A DNA stretch of 17,871 nt from Armatimonadetes bacterium UBA5419 (GCA_002409445.1 DHNJ01000258.1:14160-32030), one strand, 5' to 3'. Counted from the stretch's first letter, positions 1-6,957 are shown. Notes: generated by a model not told the origin, from the sequence alone. Numbers and translations are program-made.

Positions 1-216
1 CTGGGTCGGCTCCGGCGCGTTGGCTTCGGCCAATGGCAGCAGGCTGAGCAGCACACCACCGCAGAGCAGGCGCAGACCCAGCGCTGGGCGTCTGGCGGAT
101 CTACTTTGTGTAGGCGCCAGCTTGCTGTGGCCCGGTATTCCGGCGCTCCGGGCCACCTGAAAAGCATCGCCAGCAAGCTGACGCCTACAGGGTGTGTGTG
201 GGTGCGGTGCGTGCAT
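1..216 (-). CDS. algG: AlgG-like alginate epimerase, N-terminal fragment (partial, runs off left edge)
   Basis: An open frame on the minus strand runs to the left edge. After about 40 unusual residues it reads as a signal peptide: basic RRPALGLRLL, a hydrophobic core GGVLLSLLPL and an AEA cleavage site at about positions 25-80. Two ATGs (222 and 216) lie just past the stop of the AlgE-like frame. The GAGGA overlapping that stop sits 7 nt from the ATG at 216, so I chose it. In Pseudomonas the gene after algE is algG, a periplasmic mannuronan C5-epimerase, and the position, strand and signal peptide fit. No catalytic part is in the window, so the name rests on synteny. The residues between the start and the signal peptide are encoded by the REP palindrome at 109-189, which has 81 bases and so keeps the frame. 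Confidence 0.5.
   Translation of the reverse strand, partial: MHAPHPHTPCRRQLAGDAFQVARSAGIPGHSKLAPTQSRSARRPALGLRLLCGGVLLSLLPLAEANAPEPTQ
109..189. repeat. REP pair (BIME-like palindrome), GTAG type
   Basis: Two inverted arms, 109-127 and 171-189, match over 19 bases with one mismatch (tgtaggcgccagcttgctg against the complement of cagcaagctgacgcctaca). Each arm holds its own small hairpin (CGTCAGC-TT-GCTGGCG) and starts with the GTAG foot known from REP elements mobilised by RAYT transposases. Between them a second perfect 9-bp inverted repeat, gtggcccgg at 127-135 with its partner at 148-156, makes the unit cruciform. From memory, this arm is a common dispersed repeat of the Pseudomonas stutzeri group. 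It lies inside the 5' end of the algG-like frame. Confidence 0.75.
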
Positions 217-226
217 GGTCATGTCC

Positions 227-760
227 TCAGAAGCGCCAGATGAAGTCGACGAAGGCGCGATGCATCAGCGAGTCGGTGCCGCCGGCATAGGCATCTCCCG
301 GTTTGAACACGCCACCACGCAAGCGCACCAGTGCCGAGCGGTCGTCCAGGTGCTCGCTCATCGAGGCGGGCAGCAGGCCTTGTCTGAGGTATTTGGTCAG
401 GACCAGGTCGACCTCCTGGCCAATGTCCTTCTCGCCGTTCTGCAGGGGGGCGACGATGCCGCTCTGGCCGACATCCTGCTGCTCGTCGATGCGCCAGAAG
501 CGGTGGTAGACCAGGCTCGCGTCGTAGTCTTCGCGCAGTTTCCAGGAGGCGAAGGCGCTGGCCACCTGCAGGTTGGACAGCTCACCGCGGAAGGCCTCGC
601 CAAAACGATGCAGGCGCGACTCGACCCCGGTGAAGCTGGAGCGGTTGCTTTCCAGGCCGGTCTGCATGAACTGTTCGGACCTGCCGTCGTTGCCACCACC
701 ACTGCCACGGGCGTAGGCCCCGCCGACTTTCCAGTTTTCGTCGAGGCTGTAGCGCAGGCC
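227..760 (-). other. algE: AlgE C-terminal outer-membrane barrel segment, Pseudomonas-like
   Basis: The last ~177 residues of the long frame, from GLRYSLDENWK to the final Phe, match the C-terminus of Pseudomonas AlgE closely as I remember it: YARGSGGG, QTGLESNRS, RLHRFGEAFRGELSNLQ, LREDYDASLVYH, GEKDIGQE, KYLRQGLLPASMS and MHRAFVDFIWRF. AlgE is the 18-stranded porin that exports alginate. Only its last third is here; the N-terminal strands are replaced by the sandwich protein. The DNA is visibly less GC-rich and less biased at third codon positions than the DNA to its right. With the algG-like start and REP pair next to it, this is best read as a piece of a Pseudomonas algE-algG region. Confidence 0.8.
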
Positions 761-3700
761 GGCCAGGTCCACCTGCGGTCGACCCTCGGCGTCGATGCGG
801 CGGGCGAACGGCCAGAACTCGTTCTCCGCAGCGAGCTCGGGCACCAGCTCGAAGTTGGCCAGTGCGTACCACGCGCCCGCCGGGTTGCCGCCGAAGCCGG
901 CGCGCAGGTAGCCCTCGTGCTCGGCGCCGAACGACAGGTCGGTCAGCATCGCCGGCCGGCTGCCCAGGGCGTTGCGCAGGGCGGGGCCGAGATTCAGGTG
1001 GAACCGGTGCCACTCGCCGTCGGCGACGACCGGCTCGCGCGGCTCGCCCAGCCGGCGCAGCAGCGGGCTCGACTCGCGCGGGCCGCTGAGCGGCACGAAG
1101 TAGCGCTGGCCGCCGATCGTCAGGTACAGGTTGACCTTGGTCGCGGGCGCCAACGCGTAGTCGAAGGCGAGGTGCGCGGCGCGTTGCAGATCCAGCGCGG
1201 CGGCGCCGTCGGTGGTCGGCTCGAGGCTGCCGTCGTCCAGCCGCCGCTGCCAGAACGGGTCGAGGCCGACGCCGGTCTCGGGCAGCGCGCGGAGCCGGAA
1301 GCCCGGTGTCGCGGTCGCCGGTTTGTAGTCGAGCGGCGCGACGACCTCGAAGGTGTCGCCCGGCAAGCGGTTGGTGACCAGCAGGAACGAGCGGCCGTCC
1401 CGTGTCTGGGGCTCGACGGTCAGCCCGCGGCGCGCGGTCCGCGGCTGCCAGCCCTGGCGCGAGCCGACCCAGTCGTAGGCCAGTGACGGCTGGCCGGCCA
1501 GCTTGGCCTGCAGCGTCGAGGCCTCGGGCGCGGGCGGCAGGATGCGGTCCATGCTCAGCAGCCGGCGCGGCACCACCCGCTCGGTGAAGGTCACGCGGAC
1601 GCGCGAGATGACGATCTCGTTGTCCTGGGTCCAGAACGCCAGGCGGTCGCCGCCGGTCGCCGGGGCCGTGGCCTCGAGCACCTTGACGTTGTCGAAATAG
1701 CCCTCGACCCGCTCGCCCAGCCGCCGCGCCTTGAGGTAGTACCAGGCGCCGTGGACGTCGCGGCCGCTGGCGACGAACGGTACGGGCACCTGGCGCGAGC
1801 CGGTGTTCTCGCGCGTGCTCGGCGCCAGCGGGCGGAAGGTCTCGGCCAGCGTCCGCTCGCCCTGGGCCAGCAGCGTGTGGCGCCCGGTCCAGCCCGGGTC
1901 CCAGGCGGCGGGCATCAGGCTGATCCCGTCGGCCAGGTCGCCGGGCGGCGCGGCGAAGGTCAGGTTGAACTCGCCCACACGGGGATAGTAGTAGGCCAGG
2001 TCCGACTGCATCCGCGAACCGGCGTAGTACTCGATGGTCGTGTCGCCGGTGAACCCGTACTTGCTCCACAGCGCCGCCAGCGAGTCGCGCGCCAGGCCGG
2101 TCATGTGTGACCAGGTCGGCATGCAGGTGAAGCGGTTGGTCACCGTCCAGTCACCCTGCTCCAGCCAGTCGGCCGGGGCCGCTTCGAAGACTTCGTCGAG
2201 CACGTTGGTGCGCGCCGCGCGCACGTCCCACAGCGCCCCCGGCCGGGCCAGCCAGAGCGCCACGCGCGTGCCCGCTGGCGGCGCCGGATCGTGGTGGACG
2301 ATCAGGTCCGCACCGGCCGCCGCGACCCAGGTCACCGTGCCGTCGTGGTGGACCTCGAACTGCTCGCTGTCGGCCGGCAGCTCCGCGCGCCCGACCTCCA
2401 GACCGTCGCGATACAGGCCGACCCAGGCCGGCGCACCCTCCGCCGCGCCGTCGTTCAGCGTGACCGCGTAGCCCTCGCCCGCGCCCGGCCCAACACCGGT
2501 CACCGGGCCGTCCTCGGCCGCGCGCGCCAGCAGCGGATCCCAGGCCTCGAACGGCGCGTTGAGCAGCACCGCCAGCGGCCCGCGGCCGACCGGCAGACTC
2601 AGCCGGTAGGCGCCGAGGAAGTCGCCCTTGTGCCAGAACTGCTCGGGCCCGCCGGTCGCCTCGTCGGCGCGTTCGCGCGGCGGCACGGCCCAGGCTGGGT
2701 TGTTCTCGGGGCCGCCCGCGGGGTACCAGTCGGCCAGCGTCGAAGCCCAGTTGAGCATGAACGGGTCGTTGGCGAAGACGTCGTTGTCGACCTCCAGCTC
2801 GCTGAACTGGGTCACCCACTGCCGCAGCCGCAAGCCCTCGAACCCCGCCCCCGCGCCGGTTGTCGTCAGGCCCAGGCGGCCCGCCGGCAGCTCGCCCTCG
2901 CGCGCCGCCCGCAAGACCAGCCGGTCGCCCCGGCGCACCTGCAGCTGGCCCGGCTCGAGCAGGTCCAGGCTCAGTACCTCCGGCGCCCCAGTTAATAAGG
3001 TGTCGGTCGCGCTGCCGAGGACGGTCTTCTCGCCGTCGGCGACCTCGACCAGACTGACGGTGCCGCTCGGGTCCCAGACCGCCGCGCCGTAGTTGGCCTC
3101 GTCGCACCAGCCGTAGAGCAGGCCGACCAGGCCCGCGGCCGCCGGCGTGACGGTCGCGTCGAAGCGCCAAGCGCCGCCGGCCGGGTCGCCCAGGACGTAC
3201 CGCGCGGTGCCCGTGCCGCTCGCCGCCAGGCCCTGGCGGCCGGGGTCGCCATCGATCGGCAGGCCAGCCACGTCGACCACCGCCCACTCGCCACCGGCCG
3301 GCGCGCCCGCGCTGCGCAGATCCGCGCCGCGGTCGAGCGTCCAGTCCAAGTTGGTCAGGCACCGCACATCGTCGAACAGCGCCTCGTGCTGCTCCTCGGC
3401 GGCCACCTCCGGCGCGGTGACCAGGCGGCGCACGCGCGCGATGCCCCGATTGACCGCCGCCGCCAGCTGCGGCAGCAGCCGCGGCGCAGGCCGCGTCACC
3501 GCCACCACCGGCGCCGGCCCGTCCGCCGTCTCCAGCGCTGCAGCCTCGGCGGCGTCTTCGCCCTCTGCCGGCGGCTCCGGCTCCGCTGCCGCGAACTCGG
3601 CCGCGGCCGTCTCGTCCGCCGTGTCGTCCGCCTCGACATACAGCGGCGCGGTCCACAGGCCGATCCGGCCGCCGGCCAGCGACGGGTCGACGCGTTCGAA

Positions 3701-4633
3701 GATCGGGTCCTCGTCGAGCAAGCAGGCCAGCCGGTCGCCGCGCAGGCGGACGCCGAGCTTGTACCACTGCTGGCTGGCCAGCGCGGCGGTGCCGCCGGCG
3801 ACCACGGTCTCCTCGCCGCCGACGACGCGGGCCAGCTCGATGCGCCGTGCGGCCGGTGGCCAGCCGCTCAGCTCGGCGCGCAGCAGCCAGAAGTCCTGCG
3901 GCGTCTGGGCGGCGAAGATGATCCCCGCCCAGCCCGCGCCCAGGCCCTTGACCGCGACCGACAGCTCATAATCGTCCCAGAAGTTCTGCCCGGCGAAGAC
4001 CATCGCCGGCTGCTCGTCGGTCGGCTTCAGCCCGAGCGAGAACGGGTTCACGCTGCGGTCGGCGTCGGCGTCGGGGTTGGTCTCGCTGACCGAATAGAAG
4101 CGCCACTCGCCCGCCCCATGGGTCCAGACGCCGAGCTCCTGCTGGTCCTCGGTGCGCATGAAATCGTCGGTGAAGTAGATCTCTTCGACCGGCTGATAGC
4201 CGTCCTCGACGACCGTGACCGTCGCCGCGTCGCCTGCGCGCAAGCCGACCCAGCCCGCGGCCTGCGTGCCGTCGAAGGCGCTGAGCAGCCGCTGACCATC
4301 GGCCAGGACGTAGACCATCGCCTCGCGCCGGCGCAGGGTTAGCTCGCGGACGCTGTCGCGCCCGGGCCCGCGCGCGATGTCGCCGCTGGGGTTGTCGAGC
4401 CGGCGCAGCTTGCTGCCGCGCGGGTGCAGGTCGAGTTGGTAGCCGGTGGCGGAATCGCTGGCGGCGAAGACCAAGCTGAGCGGCAGATCGCCCTCGACGC
4501 TGAGCCGCAGGTCGTACTGCGGGTTCGGTGTCTCGACCAGCGGCGTGTAGCCGTCCGGCAGCGCTGGCTCCTGCGCGCTGGCCAGGCTCAGGGCGGCAAA
4601 GAGGCTCAGGAGGACGGCGAACGCACGAGGCAC
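227..4633 (-). CDS. Secreted multi-domain beta-sandwich (LamG/DUF1080-like) protein fused to an AlgE barrel end; probable chimera
   Basis: This frame of 1468 residues starts with a signal peptide (MPRAFAVLLSLFAALSLASA, then QE). I chose GTG 4633 because GGAG sits 6 nt upstream; GTG 4663 has no good site. Residues about 25-1285 look like four or five concanavalin-like sandwich domains, recognised by recurring pieces such as YFTDDFMR, FWDDYE, GRIGLWT, LFDDV and FDNVKV. I know such domains from long surface proteins of Planctomycetes-like bacteria; substrate unknown. An Ala/Glu-rich stretch (about 335-412) splits the first domain before its closing LFDDV strand. From about residue 1292 the protein becomes the C-terminal barrel of AlgE, ending in FVDFIWRF. 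Base composition changes at the same place. The natural C-terminus of the host protein is therefore probably missing. It follows pth by 43 nt on the same strand. Confidence 0.7.
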   Translation of the reverse strand: MPRAFAVLLSLFAALSLASAQEPALPDGYTPLVETPNPQYDLRLSVEGDLPLSLVFAASDSATGYQLDLHPRGSKLRRLDNPSGDIARGPGRDSVRELTLRRREAMVYVLADGQRLLSAFDGTQAAGWVGLRAGDAATVTVVEDGYQPVEEIYFTDDFMRTEDQQELGVWTHGAGEWRFYSVSETNPDADADRSVNPFSLGLKPTDEQPAMVFAGQNFWDDYELSVAVKGLGAGWAGIIFAAQTPQDFWLLRAELSGWPPAARRIELARVVGGEETVVAGGTAALASQQWYKLGVRLRGDRLACLLDEDPIFERVDPSLAGGRIGLWTAPLYVEADDTADETAAAEFAAAEPEPPAEGEDAAEAAALETADGPAPVVAVTRPAPRLLPQLAAAVNRGIARVRRLVTAPEVAAEEQHEALFDDVRCLTNLDWTLDRGADLRSAGAPAGGEWAVVDVAGLPIDGDPGRQGLAASGTGTARYVLGDPAGGAWRFDATVTPAAAGLVGLLYGWCDEANYGAAVWDPSGTVSLVEVADGEKTVLGSATDTLLTGAPEVLSLDLLEPGQLQVRRGDRLVLRAAREGELPAGRLGLTTTGAGAGFEGLRLRQWVTQFSELEVDNDVFANDPFMLNWASTLADWYPAGGPENNPAWAVPPRERADEATGGPEQFWHKGDFLGAYRLSLPVGRGPLAVLLNAPFEAWDPLLARAAEDGPVTGVGPGAGEGYAVTLNDGAAEGAPAWVGLYRDGLEVGRAELPADSEQFEVHHDGTVTWVAAAGADLIVHHDPAPPAGTRVALWLARPGALWDVRAARTNVLDEVFEAAPADWLEQGDWTVTNRFTCMPTWSHMTGLARDSLAALWSKYGFTGDTTIEYYAGSRMQSDLAYYYPRVGEFNLTFAAPPGDLADGISLMPAAWDPGWTGRHTLLAQGERTLAETFRPLAPSTRENTGSRQVPVPFVASGRDVHGAWYYLKARRLGERVEGYFDNVKVLEATAPATGGDRLAFWTQDNEIVISRVRVTFTERVVPRRLLSMDRILPPAPEASTLQAKLAGQPSLAYDWVGSRQGWQPRTARRGLTVEPQTRDGRSFLLVTNRLPGDTFEVVAPLDYKPATATPGFRLRALPETGVGLDPFWQRRLDDGSLEPTTDGAAALDLQRAAHLAFDYALAPATKVNLYLTIGGQRYFVPLSGPRESSPLLRRLGEPREPVVADGEWHRFHLNLGPALRNALGSRPAMLTDLSFGAEHEGYLRAGFGGNPAGAWYALANFELVPELAAENEFWPFARRIDAEGRPQVDLAGLRYSLDENWKVGGAYARGSGGGNDGRSEQFMQTGLESNRSSFTGVESRLHRFGEAFRGELSNLQVASAFASWKLREDYDASLVYHRFWRIDEQQDVGQSGIVAPLQNGEKDIGQEVDLVLTKYLRQGLLPASMSEHLDDRSALVRLRGGVFKPGDAYAGGTDSLMHRAFVDFIWRF

Positions 4634-4639
4634 ACTGAA

Positions 4640-4643
4640 CTCC
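4640..4643 (-). promoter_or_regulatory. Ribosome binding site deciding the start of the secreted protein
   Basis: GGAG on the minus strand, 6 nt before GTG 4633, which directly begins a textbook signal peptide. The upstream GTG at 4663 would add ten residues and has no comparable site. Confidence 0.55.
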
Positions 4644-4676
4644 GGCGTGCCAAACCGTGGCACGTCTGCTTTCAGT

Positions 4677-5309
4677 TTACTCCGATTCGGGCGCCGATGT
4701 TCCCGCGGGCGGCGCGTCCCGTGGTGCGCCGGGCGGCGGCGCGGGCGCGGGGTTGAAGGTATTCATCGCGGTCTCGACGCCGTCGCGCGCCCACATCTCG
4801 ACGCAGCTGGCGGCGCGGCCGATCGCCTCGTTCATCGGCTCGCGCTCGTCCGGCGCGAAGCTGCCCAGGACGTGGGTAATCGCGTTGCCTCCGGGCGGCG
4901 CGGCGATGCCCAGCCGCAGGCGCGGGAACTCCTGGTGGCCCAGCCGCGTGATGATGTCCTGCAGGCCCTTCTGCCCGCCCGCGCTACCGTCGCGGCGCAG
5001 GCGCAGGCGGCCGAGCGGCAGGTTCAGGTCATCGCAGACGACCAGCAGCTCGCCGGGCGCCAGATCATACCAGTTGAGCGCCGCGGCGACCGACAGGCCG
5101 GAGCGGTTCATGAAGGTTAGTGGTTTGAGCAGCAGCCAGGTGTCCAGGCCGTCGCGGCACTCGAACAGCTCGGCATCGAACCGGCGGCGCGAGGACTGCG
5201 GCGGGTGGGCCGCCAGCAGGCGATCGAGCACCAACCAGCCGACATTGTGCCGGGTCTGGTGGTACTGACGGCCGGGGTTGCCCAGGCCGACGATGAGGCG
5301 GCGACTCAT
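4677..5309 (-). CDS. pth: Peptidyl-tRNA hydrolase
   Basis: Pth (210 residues, usual family length) cleaves peptidyl-tRNAs released from stalled ribosomes and recycles the tRNA in the cytoplasm. The signature GLGNPG..Y..TRHNVG is at residues 8-24, giving N11 and catalytic H21. KPLTFMN gives N68, and the VVCDDL motif gives D93, the residue that orients the histidine. The usual GGHNG is GGQKG here (111-115), so the Asn at position 114 that contacts the tRNA is Lys. Basic residues occur there in other bacterial Pth proteins, so activity is likely. The C-terminus (about 190-210) is a Pro/Ala-rich tail. The gene begins 17 nt after rplY on the same strand, consistent with one operon. Confidence 0.95.
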   Translation of the reverse strand: MSRRLIVGLGNPGRQYHQTRHNVGWLVLDRLLAAHPPQSSRRRFDAELFECRDGLDTWLLLKPLTFMNRSGLSVAAALNWYDLAPGELLVVCDDLNLPLGRLRLRRDGSAGGQKGLQDIITRLGHQEFPRLRLGIAAPPGGNAITHVLGSFAPDEREPMNEAIGRAASCVEMWARDGVETAMNTFNPAPAPPPGAPRDAPPAGTSAPESE

Positions 5310-5326
5310 GGCGCGGGCGCGGGGCC

Positions 5327-5623
5327 CTAGTCGCCCAGGGCCAGGAAGTCGAGGTGGATCAACTGGCGGCTGAGCGCGCCGCGCTGGATCTCCTGGATCC
5401 GCACGTCGCGGTTGCCCGCGCCGGCGATCTCGAGGGTCAGCTCGGCGTGCGGCCCGTCCGCGAGGATGACGCGGTCCATATCGCGCGCCGACAGAATCAG
5501 CGGCAACGGCTCCGTGCCGCCCTTGTACAACACCGCCGGCACGCGGCCGGCCTCGCGCTCGGCGGCCAACCCGCGGCCACCATCGGCCGTCCGCTGCTCT
5601 GCCTTCACCGTGATCTTCGCCAT
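5327..5623 (-). CDS. rplY: Ribosomal protein L25 (bL25), short form
   Basis: Ninety-eight residues matching the 5S-rRNA-binding domain of bL25: the RVPAVLYKGG loop near residues 28-37, the central A(E)LTLEI strand, and the closing QIHLDFLAL-type end (LIHLDFLALGD). Length resembles the E. coli L25 (94 residues), not the longer CTC/TL5 form that has an extra C-terminal domain. The protein sits in the central protuberance of the 50S subunit. Its ATG lies one base after the glmU stop (TGAGATG), so translation is probably coupled to glmU. The rplY-pth pair is widely conserved and supports both names. Pseudomonas normally has the long form, another sign that this part is not Pseudomonas DNA. Confidence 0.93.
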   Translation of the reverse strand: MAKITVKAEQRTADGGRGLAAEREAGRVPAVLYKGGTEPLPLILSARDMDRVILADGPHAELTLEIAGAGNRDVRIQEIQRGALSRQLIHLDFLALGD

Positions 5624-5624
5624 C

Positions 5625-6386
5625 TCAGCTCTCGCTTTCCTCTACTGGGGGCAGCCCGTGCACCTCGCGCAACAACGCATCGATCGCCGCGAGCTGCTCT
5701 GTCGTGTTGACCCCCAGCCCAATCCGCTCGGGCACCGGCACCGCGGCCACGCGCCCGCCCGCGCGCGCATAGGCCGCCGCCGTGTCCGTGATGTACATCT
5801 CGCCTTGGGCGTTGGCCGTGCTCAGCCCCTCGAGCACCGCCCAGATCCCCGGCGTCTCAAACACATAGAACCCGATGTTCAGCTCACGCACCGCCGCCTG
5901 CTCGGGCGTGCAGTCGCGCTCCTCGATCACGCCGAGGATGCCGCCGTCGGCGTCGCGAATGACCCGCCCGTACTCCAGCGGCGCGGCGGGCACGATCGTG
6001 GTCAAGACCATGTCGGCGCCGCTGCGCTCATGCTCGGCGCGCAGGGCGGACAGCGTCGCGCCGTCGATGAACGGCATGTCGCCATTGAGCACGAACAGCC
6101 GCCCCGGCGTGTCGCCAAGGACCTGCCGGGCCTGCAGCGCGGCGTGGCCGGTGCCCTTCTGCTCGGCCTGCACGGCGAACTCGACAGGCAGATCGGCCAG
6201 CTCCGCGCGGACGACCTCCTCGCGGTAGCCGACGATGACCACGATCCGCTCGATGCCCGCCGCCTGGCACGCCTCGACCGCCCACCGCACGAGCGTCTTG
6301 CCCGCGGCCACATGGGCGACCTTGGGCAGGTCGGTGCCCATGCGCGTGCCCTTCCCGGCGGCCATGATCGCGGCGGCTTCCTGCAT
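5625..6386 (-). CDS. glmU: UDP-GlcNAc pyrophosphorylase (GlmU N-terminal domain only)
   Basis: A 253-residue nucleotidyltransferase that would make UDP-GlcNAc from UTP and GlcNAc-1-phosphate. The uridylyltransferase motifs of GlmU are all present: AAGKGTRM (9-16) with LPK ending at K22, QAEQKGTGHA (73-82), NGDMP with metal-binding D103, YGR (139-141), E155, N170 in ELNIG, NAQGEMYITD (192-201) and GVN with metal-binding N227. Bifunctional GlmU continues for about 200 residues as a left-handed beta-helix acetyltransferase. Here the frame stops cleanly and rplY begins one base later, so the second domain is absent rather than frameshifted. Glucosamine-1-phosphate acetylation must come from another gene. 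The start at 6386 is supported by the conserved N-terminus, though its Shine-Dalgarno is weak. An N-acetylglucosamine or other hexose-1-phosphate specificity cannot be told apart with certainty. Confidence 0.85.
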   Translation of the reverse strand: MQEAAAIMAAGKGTRMGTDLPKVAHVAAGKTLVRWAVEACQAAGIERIVVIVGYREEVVRAELADLPVEFAVQAEQKGTGHAALQARQVLGDTPGRLFVLNGDMPFIDGATLSALRAEHERSGADMVLTTIVPAAPLEYGRVIRDADGGILGVIEERDCTPEQAAVRELNIGFYVFETPGIWAVLEGLSTANAQGEMYITDTAAAYARAGGRVAAVPVPERIGLGVNTTEQLAAIDALLREVHGLPPVEESES

Positions 6387-6436
6387 CGTTATTCGCTGTC
6401 CTATGTTGTTGAGAGTCTGGTGCGCGGTGGTACTGA

Positions 6437-6507
6437 CTGGGGCGCCAGGATTCGAACCTGGGATCGAGGATCCAAAGTCCCCTGCCTTGCCGCTTGGCCA
6501 CGCCCCA
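6437..6507 (-). tRNA. tRNA-Gln (anticodon TTG)
   Basis: A full cloverleaf of 71 nt folds on the minus strand. The acceptor stem is TGGGGCG/CGCCCCA, the D arm GCC/GGC with a nine-base loop, the anticodon stem GGGGA/TCCTC with loop CTTTGGA, the variable loop GATC, and the T arm CCAGG-TTCGAAT-CCTGG. U1-A72 and discriminator G73 are the expected identity features of bacterial tRNA-Gln. CCA is not encoded; GTC follows. It lies 50 nt before glmU on the same strand, directly behind a strong promoter. Confidence 0.96.
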
Positions 6508-6539
6508 AGGCGCCCGGCCTCACGAGCCGGCCGACCAGT

Positions 6540-6567
6540 ATTATAGGTGATGCCCCCGCTCGGTCAA
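6540..6567 (-). promoter_or_regulatory. Sigma70-type promoter of the tRNA-Gln/glmU/rplY/pth operon
   Basis: On the minus strand TTGACC (6567-6562), a 16-nt spacer and a perfect TATAAT (6545-6540). Transcription should start near 6533, leaving about 25 nt before the tRNA. It is the best promoter match in the window. Confidence 0.75.
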
Positions 6568-6628
6568 CCGCCAGAGCACCGAATCGCCGCCTAGCGGGAC
6601 CGCCAGCGCCCCGCCCGGGACCTTCCCA

Positions 6629-6659
6629 CGGAGCGCCGGCCAAAAGCCGGCGCTCCGTA
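6629..6659. repeat. 13-bp perfect hairpin, candidate dispersed palindromic element
   Basis: Arm ACGGAGCGCCGGC at 6629-6641, loop CAAAA, and its exact complement at 6647-6659. There is no T run on either side, so an intrinsic terminator is less likely than a REP-like element. It is the longest uninterrupted stem in the window. Confidence 0.7.
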
Positions 6660-6952
6660 TGTGCCGGCCGTCGCACTTCCTTGTGGCGCGGGCTGCTAGC
6701 CCGCGACGAGACCGTTCCCAGCTTGCTGGGCCGGAAGCAGAATCAGCTCAAACTTGCTTCGGCCTCCGCTGCGCTGCGGCCGAGTCTAAGGATGCGGACA
6801 GGAATGTCCGCGGTCCCAGTTAGGCCGAGGCCACATGGGGACGGGTGCGGCTAGTGGTGTGCCGTGGTGCTGCCGCCGGAGCGGCGGCGGTACAACTTGG
6901 CGCCCCGCCGCCCGCCCCCGCCCTTGCCCGCAGCCGCGCGGGGCGGTAACGT

Positions 6953-6957
6953 AGGGG
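6953..6957 (+). promoter_or_regulatory. Ribosome binding site deciding the amidase start
   Basis: AGGGG lies 6 nt before ATG 6964. The alternative TTG at 6958 abuts it directly and would add two residues, so ATG 6964 is preferred. Confidence 0.6.

Noticed and set aside
194..1486. Long plus-strand frame opposite the AlgE-like and sandwich protein
   Set aside because: It is the complement shadow of a clearly coding minus-strand frame; the product is low-complexity Ala/Gly/Val/Gln-rich sequence with no recognisable motif.
2990..3001. AT-rich patch with two consecutive TTA Leu codons in the sandwich protein (residues 546-547)
   Set aside because: Odd against its GC-rich surroundings but the frame is intact and nothing else marks an insertion or a junction there.
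2151..3767. Second minus-strand frame inside the sandwich protein
   Set aside because: Product is dominated by Arg, Gly and Ala, as expected for a shifted frame in GC-rich DNA. The main frame has a signal peptide and recurring domain motifs.
4634..4663. Upstream GTG start for the secreted protein
   Set aside because: It would place ten residues before the signal peptide and has no Shine-Dalgarno; GTG 4633 has GGAG at 6 nt.
5412..6854. A 480-residue plus-strand frame over rplY, glmU and the tRNA
   Set aside because: It runs antisense through three well-supported genes, one of them a tRNA, and its product is Arg/Pro/Ala-rich without motifs.
6600..6900. CRISPR array or tandem repeat in the hairpin-rich spacer
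   Set aside because: No unit recurs; each hairpin has a different stem and spacing.
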